This document shows positions 25,322 to 33,902 of a stretch of 49,432 nucleotides of DNA, one piece after another. Source of the DNA: an uncultured Pseudomonadales bacterium. Lineage in GTDB: Bacteria; Pseudomonadota; Gammaproteobacteria; Pseudomonadales; Cellvibrionaceae. A program made the position numbers and the translations under genes. The notes beneath the pieces were generated by a model. That model worked only from the letters and a program-made list of their open reading frames with translations. It was not told the DNA's origin and made no database searches. The stretch covers positions 1 through 49,432 of the forward strand of contig CANLTI010000039.1 in the NCBI GenBank assembly GCA_947494095.1. Reading direction: 5' to 3'. How positions within the stretch are numbered: position 1 is the first letter of the stretch; each line of letters opens with the position of its first letter.

Positions 25322-26044
25322 ATGAAAAAATTATTGGCGATGGCCGCTTTATTACTGCCTCTTTTGGCGTCGGCAAATAATGACTGCCCTTCAGAAATTG
25401 TAATGGCGACTTATGGTATTGAGCAACATAATAAAGCGTCGGCTTCTAGTGTTAAAAATGAATTGATTTTATTGCGTCATAATAATAACGTTGTTCATAT
25501 TAACGATAAAAAAATGGCCACGCAGTGGACTAATTTATCGGGTAAACATATGAAGAAAACGTCGTACTTTATGGATGATCTACGTGCGATTGAATATGAT
25601 GCAACCCCAGTGTCATCGGATTATACTTGGCGTTATCATGCGCAGCTATTACACCCGTCTTTTAAAAAGCAAGCAAGTTTGGTTGCAACAGAGGGCTTAG
25701 GCTGCGATACGTTAGAGCACTACCAGCAAAAAACACAGGCAAAAACGGTTGATGTGTGGTGGTATCCGCACAAAAAACTGGTTAAACGTATTGAGAGTCA
25801 GCAGGCTAATACAACCATTACTTGGTCATTGATGGGGAGTGTGTATGATGCTGCGGTTGTTCAGCAGTACTTGAGTGAGCTATATGCTTATCAGGCTACT
25901 GATTTTGCCGATATTGGCGATAATGAATCGGATCCTTTTTTTAGGAAAATGATTAACTTAGGTTTTGTAGAGCACGGTGCTACGGGTTTTTATGATACAG
26001 ATGGCAACACCTTACCTGCGGCCGATCATTCACATCAGCATTAA
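25322..26044 (+). CDS. Exported protein of unknown function
   Basis: I do not recognise a family. A clean Sec signal peptide (MKKLLAMAALLLPLLASA) precedes a mature protein of about 222 residues with two widely spaced Cys that could pair (NDCPSEIV and GLGCDTLEHY). It has many aromatic residues (YTWRYHAQLLH, VDVWWYPHKK) and a His-rich tail (ADHSHQH) that could bind metal. It follows the phosphatases on the same strand, so a role in phosphate or metal supply in the periplasm is conceivable but unproven. The strong terminator just before it suggests partly separate control. Confidence 0.75.
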   Translation: MKKLLAMAALLLPLLASANNDCPSEIVMATYGIEQHNKASASSVKNELILLRHNNNVVHINDKKMATQWTNLSGKHMKKTSYFMDDLRAIEYDATPVSSDYTWRYHAQLLHPSFKKQASLVATEGLGCDTLEHYQQKTQAKTVDVWWYPHKKLVKRIESQQANTTITWSLMGSVYDAAVVQQYLSELYAYQATDFADIGDNESDPFFRKMINLGFVEHGATGFYDTDGNTLPAADHSHQH

Positions 26045-26079
26045 GCGGCCACAATATTCCTGTAATATAGTGTAATTTT

Positions 26080-26360
26080 GTAACGATTCGACCAATCGAA
26101 CAAAGCGCTTATAATAGGGTGCTAATGGATTATTTTTGGGTATTTACGCCTGCCTTGCAGGGATATACAGTGCACCTGCATAGGGATATGAGAGATTAGA
26201 CTTTGCACCTGCATAGGGATATGCGAGATTAGACTTTGCAGGAGCACAAAGTCGAGGAGCACAAAGTCGAGGAGAAAACTGTCGATAGCGCTTATATAGC
26301 GACCGCCCCAGTCAGTGTCTCATTTGCGCCAACTTCAGCACCTCTTAAGAGTTGCGTAAC
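26080..26360. mobile_element. Diverged family 1 element (about 280 bp)
   Basis: Imperfect ends (GTAACGATTCG at 26080 and a GTAAC end near 26360) enclose family 1 modules: a 33-bp unit repeated twice (about 26170-26235), the GACTTTG...CAAAGTC hairpin, GAGGAGCACAAAGTCGAGGAG, and GCTTATATAGCGACCGCCCCA. The target duplication is not recognisable. It lies between the exported-protein gene and the converging transporter operon. Confidence 0.65.
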
Positions 26361-26368
26361 TTTTAGTA

Positions 26369-26404
26369 TTAAGCCCAGGTCTATTTAAATAGGCCTGGGC
26401 TTAA
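26369..26404. terminator. Bidirectional palindromic terminator
   Basis: TTAAGCCCAGG and CCTGGGCTTAA arms give a 36-bp, almost perfect palindrome with A and T flanks. It lies between the convergent ends of the exported-protein gene (plus) and hisM (minus). The rest of 26405-26501 holds short direct repeats (TTGGCTTAGCTAATAGG-like) and no gene. Confidence 0.7.
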
Positions 26405-26501
26405 TGCGTTTGGGGTTTATTTATTGGCTTAGCTAATAGGTTTAGCTAATAGACTTAACCCATTAACATTATGTCCCCGTGGCTTTGATTGTGCGCGGAT
26501 G

Positions 26502-27203
26502 TTAGCGTGGCTGTAAGTGGCCTAGCATGCGCTTTTCGAGTTGTTTAAAAACCGCTAAAATACCAAAGGTTAAGCATAAGTAGATAATGCCTGCAAAAAT
26601 AAACCCATCAAAGGGCGCATAATAGCGCGCATAAATTAGCCGGCCAGCATTGAGTAAATCGGCAATAGTCACCGTCGATGCAATAGCACTGGCATGCAAC
26701 ATAAAAATCACTTCGTTAGAGTATGCGGGTATTGCACGGCGAAAGGCGCTTGGTAAAATAATCCGTTGCATACGTTTGCCCCAGCTCATGCCGTAAGCTT
26801 TGGCCGCTTCAATTTCGCCCCTTGGTGTTGTTTCGATGGTGCCTCTAAATATCTCGGTGGTATAGGCGGCGGTATTTAAGGTAAAGGCAATTAAACACGG
26901 GTAAAACGCTTCTTTTAAAATAGTCCACCAAAACGTTTGCTGTATGCCTTCAATTAACGCGACGCCGTAATAGATCATGTAAAGCTGTACCAATAACGGG
27001 GTGCCACGAAATAAATAGGTAAATACCCAGATAGGGGTGTTAATCCATCGGTTTTTGGATGTGCGTAAAATAGCCAGTGGTACAGCAATCGCACCACCAA
27101 CGAGTAGTGACAAAAAAACCATTTGTACCGTAATAACAGTGCCATCCCAATAAGTGAGGTACGTATCGGGGTTGCTAAAGATTTCGAGGGTAGATTCAAA
27201 CAT
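26502..27203 (-). CDS. hisM: Basic amino acid ABC transporter permease HisM
   Basis: This is the inner membrane permease half of a histidine/lysine/arginine/ornithine importer. Five or so hydrophobic segments are visible, with the EAA loop characteristic of polar amino acid permeases (EAAKAYGMSWGKRMQRIILPSAFRRAIP, about 130-160). YLFRGTPLLVQLYMIYYG and FTLNTAAYTTEIFRG are also typical. At 233 residues it is full length. It is the last gene of the operon and starts 3 bp after the hisQ stop, with AAGGATAAGTC before the ATG. It pairs with HisQ as a heterodimer. Confidence 0.88.
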   Translation of the reverse strand: MFESTLEIFSNPDTYLTYWDGTVITVQMVFLSLLVGGAIAVPLAILRTSKNRWINTPIWVFTYLFRGTPLLVQLYMIYYGVALIEGIQQTFWWTILKEAFYPCLIAFTLNTAAYTTEIFRGTIETTPRGEIEAAKAYGMSWGKRMQRIILPSAFRRAIPAYSNEVIFMLHASAIASTVTIADLLNAGRLIYARYYAPFDGFIFAGIIYLCLTFGILAVFKQLEKRMLGHLQPR

Positions 27204-27206
27204 GAC

Positions 27207-27914
27207 TTATCCTTTGACCACGCCAGCGCTGTAAACAGTTGTGAGTTTTTTAAAAAACAGATCTGAAATAGCGGCTAACCCTAAATAAACAATTGCTACG
27301 GGGATAAAAAACTTAAAGGGCTCGCCCGTCGATTTTGCCGCTTCGGTGGCTAATCGAACCATATCGGCTAGGCCAATAATGCTAACCAGTGCGGTTGTTT
27401 TTAACAAAACTTGCCAGTTGTTGGCGATGCCAGGAATGGCGTGGCGCATCATTTGCGGAAACATAATGCGCTTAAAAATTTTTATGTTGCTCATGCCGTA
27501 GGCTTTGCCCGCTTCTATTTGGCCAGCATCAACAGCCATAAATGCACCGCGGAATGTTTCGGTCATATAAGCACCAAAAATAAACCCGATGGTTAGCACG
27601 CCTGCAAGAAACTCGTTAAACGGAAAGAAAATATCAATTGAGCCATCACTAAAATTATATAGCCAATCAAAAAATGTATTGACCATAATTTGGCCGCCAA
27701 AAAATAATAGCATCATCCAGACTAAATCAGGGACGCCGCGAATAATGGTGGTGTAGGCTGTAGCTAACCCTTTTGCGATAGGGTTTTTTGATAATTTGCC
27801 GACAGCACCCAATAGGCCAAGCGTAAAGGCAATTATCAGTGATAAGGCCGCAAGTTCCATGGTGAGAAGGGCGCCTTGAAAAAGCCCCGGGCCATAACCT
27901 TCAAAATCAAACAT
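27207..27914 (-). CDS. hisQ: Basic amino acid ABC transporter permease HisQ
   Basis: This is the second permease half of the basic amino acid importer. It has about five membrane segments (MELAALSLIIAFTLGLLGAVG at the start), YTTIIRGVPDLVWMMLLFFGG, and the EAA loop EAGKAYGMSNIKIFKRIMFPQMMRHAIPG. The length is 235. The ATG at 27914 is preceded by an AAAGAGACTAACCG stretch. A family 1 mobile element sits between this gene and the binding-protein gene upstream, so expression of hisQM must cross it or start in it. Confidence 0.88.
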   Translation of the reverse strand: MFDFEGYGPGLFQGALLTMELAALSLIIAFTLGLLGAVGKLSKNPIAKGLATAYTTIIRGVPDLVWMMLLFFGGQIMVNTFFDWLYNFSDGSIDIFFPFNEFLAGVLTIGFIFGAYMTETFRGAFMAVDAGQIEAGKAYGMSNIKIFKRIMFPQMMRHAIPGIANNWQVLLKTTALVSIIGLADMVRLATEAAKSTGEPFKFFIPVAIVYLGLAAISDLFFKKLTTVYSAGVVKG

Positions 27915-27994
27915 CGGTTAGTCTCTTTGAGTATTAAAAAGTAAAAGAGGTAATAGACCCCTTTTACGGCTTTAATGTGATAAAAACAATAATT

Positions 27995-28203
27995 GTAACT
28001 ATTCAGTCAAGCTAACAAATCCCTCTTGGGAGGGGGCTGATGGGTTATTTTTTGGGCATTTAAGCGCCGGGAGCGCTTATATAGCGGCCGCCCCAGCATG
28101 GATGCCTGGGGGTAGACTTTGCAGGAGCACAAAGTCGCAGATGGCTTGAGCGGCCCAGAAAATGATTCATTAGCGCCCAATTTCAGGACCTCTGAATAGT
28201 TAC
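27995..28203. mobile_element. Family 1 mobile element inside the transporter operon (209 bp, 8-bp target duplication)
   Basis: The perfect ends GTAACTATTCAG (27995-28006) and CTGAATAGTTAC (28192-28203) are flanked by the direct duplication CAATAATT (27987-27994 and 28204-28211). The interior is a shorter version of the 17.5-kb copy in opposite orientation (CCCCAGCATGGATGCCTGGGG palindrome, GACTTTG...CAAAGTC hairpin, GATGGCTTGAGCGGCCCAG). The right duplication touches the stop codon of the binding-protein gene. The element is non-coding. Confidence 0.9.
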
Positions 28204-28210
28204 CAATAAT

Positions 28211-28963
28211 TTAAATTTTGATGTCAAAATCAAAATAACGCTTCATGATTTCGTCGTATTTACCATTTTTTTTGATTGTCTCTAATGCGGCAGAGACTTG
28301 AGCTTCAAGCTTGGCATCGCGTTTGCGAAATGCAGCGCCAATGCCATTGCCAAAAATACGTATAGGCTCTTTGACTAACTCGCCCACTTGTACAATTTTA
28401 GAGGCTTCATTAATAATGCCCATGCCAACAGGTGCGTCTACAAACATGGCATCTAGGCGGCCGCTTTCAAGGTCTAAAGCCATATCGTCGGCAGTGGTGT
28501 AGCGCACTACTTTGGCCTCTGTCAAAAACTCAGTGATATAAGTGTCTTGAATGGTGGCACGTTGTACTCCAATACGCTTGCCTTTTGAAGCTTTGGGGTC
28601 AAAATTTGTTGCCGAAAAGTATGCGGAAGGCGTTGTGTAATAAGGGGCTGAAAACAATACGCGCTTTTTACGCTCGGCATTAATCGACATAGAAGAAAAG
28701 ATCACATCGTATTTGCGGGCCAATAAGCCCGGTATTAAACCGTCCCAAGCTTGCACAACCCACTCACAATCTTTGCCGGTAATTTCTTTGCACACTTCGT
28801 TGCCGAGCTCAATTTCGAAGCCTGTTAAAGAGCCGTCGGGGGCTTTGTATTCGAAGGGTGGGTAAGGTGCGTCAACACCTGCGCGAATAACATCTTTATT
28901 TTTCGCATCTACACTATTGGCAAATGCCAATAGGCTGGCAGCCACGATGAGTAGTCTTTTCAT
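28211..28963 (-). CDS. argT: Periplasmic lysine/arginine/ornithine-type binding protein
   Basis: This is the soluble receptor that captures basic amino acids for the HisQMP transporter. A signal peptide (MKRLLIVAASLLAFANSVDA) precedes a family 3 solute-binding fold: IRAGVDAPYPPFEYKAPDGSLTGFEIELGNEVC, then DGLIPGLLARKYDVIFSSMSINAERKKRVLFSAPYY and RLDAMFVDAPVG. The two Cys (about residues 58 and 65) match the usual disulfide. The length of 250 is typical. It follows hisP by 108 bp and precedes hisQ, with a mobile element in the 296-bp gap. The exact ligand among Arg, Lys, Orn and His is not decided by sequence. Confidence 0.85.
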   Translation of the reverse strand: MKRLLIVAASLLAFANSVDAKNKDVIRAGVDAPYPPFEYKAPDGSLTGFEIELGNEVCKEITGKDCEWVVQAWDGLIPGLLARKYDVIFSSMSINAERKKRVLFSAPYYTTPSAYFSATNFDPKASKGKRIGVQRATIQDTYITEFLTEAKVVRYTTADDMALDLESGRLDAMFVDAPVGMGIINEASKIVQVGELVKEPIRIFGNGIGAAFRKRDAKLEAQVSAALETIKKNGKYDEIMKRYFDFDIKI

Positions 28964-29071
28964 ATTATTTGCTCCAGGTTACAAAAATGAGGCGCTTGAT
29001 GACTCGACTCATTGATATTGAATGATGACAGTGATTATTTACGCGTATCGCTCGCGTGCGTGTTTTAAAGC

Positions 29072-29845
29072 TTAATATTTAGGTGATAAAAATTGCTGCA
29101 TTCTCGTTGAGCTAGGGTTTTCAAAAACATCTTTAGGCTTACCTTGCTCTTCTATAATTCCTTCATGTAAATAAACAACATGGTTCGAGACGTCTTTGGC
29201 AAATGACATTTCGTGGGTGACCACAATCATTGTTCGGCCTTCTTCGGCTAAACCGCGCATAACTTTTAATACTTCGCCGACTAATTCAGGGTCGAGCGCC
29301 GATGTAGGCTCATCAAACAGCATGACCTCAGGGTTCATAGCTAATGCGCGCGCAATCGCTGCACGTTGTTGTTGGCCGCCCGACATATGGGCTGGGTAGT
29401 AGTCTTTGCGGTTATATAAGCCCACGCGGTTTAAGTGCTCTTTGGCTCGCTCGGTCGCCTCGGCTTTGCTAATACCTAATACGTTGACGGGTGCTTCAAT
29501 AATGTTTTGCATCACCGTCATATGCGACCATAAATTAAAGCCTTGAAAAACCATCGATAAGCGAGCGCGCATGTGCTCAACTTGGCGTATATTGGCCGGT
29601 AGCCTGTTGCCGCGCTTGTCTGTTTTGAAAGCGATGGTTTCGCCATGCACTTCAATATCCCCAGATGTTGGAATCTCTAAGAGGTTCATGCAGCGCAAAA
29701 AAGTCGACTTGCCAGAACCCGATGAGCCGATAAGCGAGATAACATCGCCTTTACGTGCATTCATTGAGATGCCTTTAAGTACTTTGTGTTCGCCAAATTG
29801 TTTGTGTATATCGTTAGCGACCAGTGCGGCGACATCTTCGGACAT
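29072..29845 (-). CDS. hisP: Basic amino acid ABC transporter ATPase HisP
   Basis: This ATPase drives import through HisQM. Walker A is [15 protein letters not shown] (about 35-50), the Q-loop VFQGFNLW, the ABC signature [17 protein letters not shown], Walker [16 protein letters not shown] and the switch His in VVTHEMSFA. The closing segment [23 protein letters not shown] is typical of amino acid importers. At 257 residues it matches HisP. It is the first gene of the operon, with AGGAAAACCC before the ATG at 29845. The 665-bp stretch upstream (29846-30510) has no convincing gene and must hold the operon promoter. Confidence 0.92.
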   Translation of the reverse strand: MSEDVAALVANDIHKQFGEHKVLKGISMNARKGDVISLIGSSGSGKSTFLRCMNLLEIPTSGDIEVHGETIAFKTDKRGNRLPANIRQVEHMRARLSMVFQGFNLWSHMTVMQNIIEAPVNVLGISKAEATERAKEHLNRVGLYNRKDYYPAHMSGGQQQRAAIARALAMNPEVMLFDEPTSALDPELVGEVLKVMRGLAEEGRTMIVVTHEMSFAKDVSNHVVYLHEGIIEEQGKPKDVFENPSSTRMQQFLSPKY

Positions 29846-30331
29846 AGGGTTTTCCTCGTTTTCTCAGTCAGTGTTTAAAGAGCGAATCTGGACACTCTAA
29901 ATGTAAATTGTATGGTGCTTGATCGCACTGTATTGCGCACAGCCTTATTGAGCTTGCCGATAATGACAAGCATACCGGTCATTGGCATCGCCATGGGGTA
30001 TGCGGCTGATTGGGTTGTGCATTTTAGGCAGCTAAGCCGTAGGTGCAAGGCATTAGTACCTTTGATGTAAAGCAGCCTCTGCTTTGTTGGGCCTACAGTG
30101 CTTATTGGTTTATTAAGCAGGCACGCGCGCGGTTTTATCGATCAAGTCACTTAAGGATCCGCATGATCGAGGACATTCCAAACAAAAACAAGCTAAAACA
30201 ACGGGTTAACAGCAAAGGCTCGTCAATAACAGGCCATAAATAGCGGGTTACAGGCAATCGGTTTGCAATAATGAGGGCAGAGGGCGTAAGTTGGCAAGAG
30301 CCAAGGCAAGATAATGTTGAGCATATTGTCA

Positions 30332-30373
30332 AAAACACGTTATTGAGTGCATTTTTGGTGCATGCAATAACGT
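30332..30373 (-). terminator. Terminator of the aat-bpt operon
   Basis: ACGTTATTG..TGCA (30337-30351) and TGCA..CAATAACGT (30359-30373) form a 15-bp stem with one mismatch and a 7-nt loop. On the minus strand it is followed by TTTTT, as expected for a terminator downstream of bpt. A second, smaller hairpin (ATGCC/GGCAT, 30402-30421) with a T-run of 7 points the other way. Confidence 0.6.
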
Positions 30374-30470
30374 AAATGTCACTTTTTGTAGCATTGCATG
30401 GCATGCCTTTATTGAATGGCATTTTTTTGTATGATTTTTTTGTATGATTTTTTAGTCTGAGCTTGTCGTG

Positions 30471-30515
30471 GCGCTGTGGTTTAAGGTGCTGTGGTTTAAG
30501 GTTCTGTGGTTTAAG
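30471..30515. repeat. Three tandem 15-bp repeats at the 3' end of bpt
   Basis: Three near-exact copies of a 15-bp unit (core CTGTGGTTTAAG) lie at 30471-30485, 30486-30500 and 30501-30515. The third copy supplies the stop codon of bpt (TAA at 30511-30513 on the minus strand). Every copy carries the same TTAA, so the array offers spare stop codons in that frame. Confidence 0.8.
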
Positions 30516-31221
30516 ATGTGCCTAATACCCATTGCCGGTCAATCAGTTGCTCTAGGGGTTTATATTCGCTTTTGTAGTTCATTTTTTGGCAGTTGCGAAT
30601 CCAGTAGCCTAAATATAAATAGGGTAAGCCTAAGTGCTGGGCTTTTTGTATTTGGTGCAAAATGGCAAAACGGCCTAGGCTGCGGGTGGTTTGTGTGGGG
30701 CAAAAATAGGTGTATATCGCTGATAGCCCATTGCTGAGGGTATCGCTCACGGCGCAACCTATGAGCCTGCCATCTTTGCGCATCTCTATGTAGTGTGTGC
30801 AGCCGAAGGGATTATTTAAAAAATCGGTATATTGTTGGCGGTTGGGCGGGTACATGTCGCCATCGCTATGGCGCTCGTTAATGTAGCGCTCATATAGCGC
30901 GTAATGTTCATCGATATTGGGGCGTGCCGTGGCGCTAATGGTGAGATCGCTGTTGCGCTTAAGGCAGCGCTTGTGGCTGCGAGTGAGGGCAAACGCTTGC
31001 ACCGGCACGCGCACCGATATACACGCGGCGCAATCGGCGCAATGCGGCCGGTAAATATGCCCGCCACTACGCCTAAAGCCAAGCTCGCTTAATGCTGAGT
31101 ATACATCGGCATCTAGGCTGGCCGCGGGGTCGATAAAAATCGTCGAGGCCTGCTGCTGCTCTAAATAGCTGCAAGGGTGCTCGGCAGTGGCATAGAGCTT
31201 AAGGTTGGCGAGTTCACTCAT
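30511..31221 (-). CDS. bpt: Aspartate/glutamate leucyltransferase (bacterial arginyltransferase homologue)
   Basis: Bpt moves Leu from Leu-tRNA to proteins with N-terminal Asp or Glu and marks them for ClpAP through the N-degron pathway. The N-terminal Cys motif (EHPCSYL) and the HIYRPHCADCAACISVRVPV segment are diagnostic of the ATE1/Bpt fold. Also present are YERYINERHSDGDMYPP and the C-terminal YLYLGYWIRNCQKMNYKSEYKPLE. The length (236) fits. The start overlaps the stop of aat (ATGA, 31218-31221), so the two transferases are translationally coupled. Confidence 0.93.
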   Translation of the reverse strand: MSELANLKLYATAEHPCSYLEQQQASTIFIDPAASLDADVYSALSELGFRRSGGHIYRPHCADCAACISVRVPVQAFALTRSHKRCLKRNSDLTISATARPNIDEHYALYERYINERHSDGDMYPPNRQQYTDFLNNPFGCTHYIEMRKDGRLIGCAVSDTLSNGLSAIYTYFCPTQTTRSLGRFAILHQIQKAQHLGLPYLYLGYWIRNCQKMNYKSEYKPLEQLIDRQWVLGTS

Positions 31222-32021
31222 AAGCTTAGGTCGCTTGGCGTGTGTTGTGTGCGGCCATCATTGATAGGTCCATCATTAGTCGATTCATCATAAACGCGTC
31301 CATCGTAAATACAATGGCCGCGTATTTGCTGCCAAAGTTGCTGGAAATGCTCAAATTCGCTGGCCGCGTGCTGACTAATGGTGGCCTCTAATTGTTTGCG
31401 GCTAATCAGTTCGCCGCCTAATGTGCTTAAGTGTGGGTTGTCGACTTGGCAGTCGATGAGTGCAAAGCCTTGTATTTTGGCCCACTCCGAAAACTGCGTA
31501 ATGGCCACTTTGGAGGCATTAGTGTGCAGGCTAAACATGCTTTCACCAAAAAAAATACCGCCAATGCCCACGCCATAAAAACCGCCAATTAAGGTGCCTT
31601 GGGCATCGCGGGTTTCGACCGAATGCGCAATGCCGCAATGGTGTAGCTCAATATAAGCCGCTTGCATTTCTTCGGTAATCCAGGTGCCATCTTGGCCTGC
31701 GCGCGGTTGCTGGCAGTGTTGAATCACCGCCTCAAAGTCGCGATCAACGCTCACGCTAAGCGTATGTTTACGCAGGTGCTTTTTAAGGCTTTTACTGTGA
31801 TGCACTTGGCCGGGCTTAAATACCATGCGCGGCTCGGGCGACCACCATAAAATAGGTTGGTCATCATCAAACCAGGGGAATATACCGCGTGAATAAGCCG
31901 CCACTAAGCGCTCTGGGCTTAAGTCACCGCCTACAGCGAGTAAGCCGTTGGGCTCTTGCAAAGCCAGTTCGGTAGGGGGGAATAGGTTAGGGTCTTCGTT
32001 TAGCCAAACAGGTTGATCCAT
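31218..32021 (-). CDS. aat: Leucyl/phenylalanyl-tRNA--protein transferase
   Basis: Aat adds Leu or Phe to proteins with N-terminal Lys or Arg, creating N-degrons for ClpS/ClpAP. Signature segments are VAAYSRGIFPWFDDDQPILWWSPEPRMVF (about 40-68), GTWITEEMQAAYIELH, GFYGVGIGGIFFGESMFS and LIDCQVDNPHLSTLGGELISR. At 267 residues it is slightly long because of a C-terminal tail with repeats of the type DGP-N-DGR. It is co-transcribed with bpt, an arrangement common in gammaproteobacteria. Confidence 0.94.
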   Translation of the reverse strand: MDQPVWLNEDPNLFPPTELALQEPNGLLAVGGDLSPERLVAAYSRGIFPWFDDDQPILWWSPEPRMVFKPGQVHHSKSLKKHLRKHTLSVSVDRDFEAVIQHCQQPRAGQDGTWITEEMQAAYIELHHCGIAHSVETRDAQGTLIGGFYGVGIGGIFFGESMFSLHTNASKVAITQFSEWAKIQGFALIDCQVDNPHLSTLGGELISRKQLEATISQHAASEFEHFQQLWQQIRGHCIYDGRVYDESTNDGPINDGRTQHTPSDLSL

Positions 32022-32041
32022 AAGAAATAATTTTTTGAGCG

Positions 32042-32077
32042 TAAAAAATATGAGCGAGCCTGGCGCAGCTCGCTCAT
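32042..32077 (-). terminator. Rho-independent terminator after trxB
   Basis: ATGAGCGAGC (32050-32059) and GCTCGCTCAT (32068-32077) form a 10-bp stem. On the minus strand, downstream of trxB, it is followed by ATTTTTTAC. It separates trxB from the aat-bpt operon. Confidence 0.85.
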
Positions 32078-32116
32078 GGGTATCAAGCTATATATTTATG
32101 TACTTAATGGCTCTTA

Positions 32117-33070
<954 letters not shown>

Positions 33071-33145
33071 CTAAATTGTAGTGTTCGAATGTGTATTATG
33101 TGGTAGCGACTACACGCTATTTAAAGGTGGCGGTGTAAAATAAAC

Positions 33146-33361
33146 GTAATTATTCAAATTATTCAGCCAAGCTAACAAGTTCCTCTGGTCATTTAAGCGC
33201 CCGGCCTTGCAAAGAAAGCAAGGTTTAGACAGCGCACCTGCATAGGGGTAGGCAACATTAGACGTTGCAGAGGCACAAAGTCGCAGACGGCTTGAGCGGC
33301 CCAGTCAATGAATCATTCGCGCCCTATTTCCGCAACGCTCTATTTCCCTCTGAATAGTTAC
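33146..33361. mobile_element. Family 1 element with decayed left end
   Basis: The right end CTGAATAGTTAC is perfect (33350-33361), while the left end is altered (GTAATTATTCA at 33146). The interior carries the GCTAACAAGTTCCTCT segment, CACCTGCATAGG, a diverged GACGTTG...CAAAGTC hairpin and GAGCGGCCCAGTCAATGAATCATTCGCGCC in the same order as at 28.0 kb. No target duplication is recognisable. It lies in the spacer between trxB and ftsK. Confidence 0.72.
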
Positions 33362-33426
33362 CGTTTATCTTAGCGGGTTTTATGGTGGCTGCGTAGCGGG
33401 CGAGATTCCTCTTTGTATCGTGCTTA

Positions 33427-33583
33427 GGGGCGAGGAAGAAACACTTTATCCAATAATACTTGTTCCCCGTCTCCTCTGCTGCGTTGCTCGAAGAGTGACA
33501 GGCCCCGGCATGCGCCTCTTCGAGCGCCTTGCTGAGAAAACAGGGCCCTGCGCCTAATTGGCAAACTCTTATTGCCTCGCCCC
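33427..33583. mobile_element. Family 2 non-coding mobile element, copy 2 (157 bp)
   Basis: The ends GGGGCGAGG (33427) and CCTCGCCCC (to 33583) are flanked by the direct duplication TTA (33424-33426 and 33584-33586). The interior CTTTATCCAATAATACTTG and GGCCCCGGCATGCGCC match copies 3 and 4. Together with the family 1 copy at 33.1 kb it fills most of the trxB-ftsK spacer. The remaining 33587-33902 shows no gene and should hold the ftsK promoter. Confidence 0.82.
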
Positions 33584-33902
33584 TTAGAGGCTGTGGTTAT
33601 CACGTACTCCGTTTTCACTGATGCTTAATAGGCATACACAGCAGCCACTGCGCTGGCGGTACCTGTGGTGCGCGGCGCTAAATTTTGGCGGCTATCTTAA
33701 GTGAAATACACCAACTTAGCTATGTTTGGCGCATCGTGCTATGGGCCATAGCGCGGTGCGCAAAGATTACGCGCTGAGGTATTTATGCATTGGCGGGTAA
33801 GGTAAAGTACTGTGCGATTAGAGATAATCAGAAAGTTTGGTTTTTTTGTGCTTTGATTCCAGTAGAATATTTAAAAAAGTGCGCAAAGACGCTGGGGCCA
33901 AT

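Noticed and set aside
30147..30422. 91-codon open frame upstream of hisP
   Set aside because: Cys- and Leu-rich composition without a domain pattern, overlapping strong hairpins, and no ribosome site. It is most likely chance.
33424..33618. 64-codon open frame on the minus strand before ftsK
   Set aside because: It is contained mostly in a family 2 element and has no coding signal of its own.
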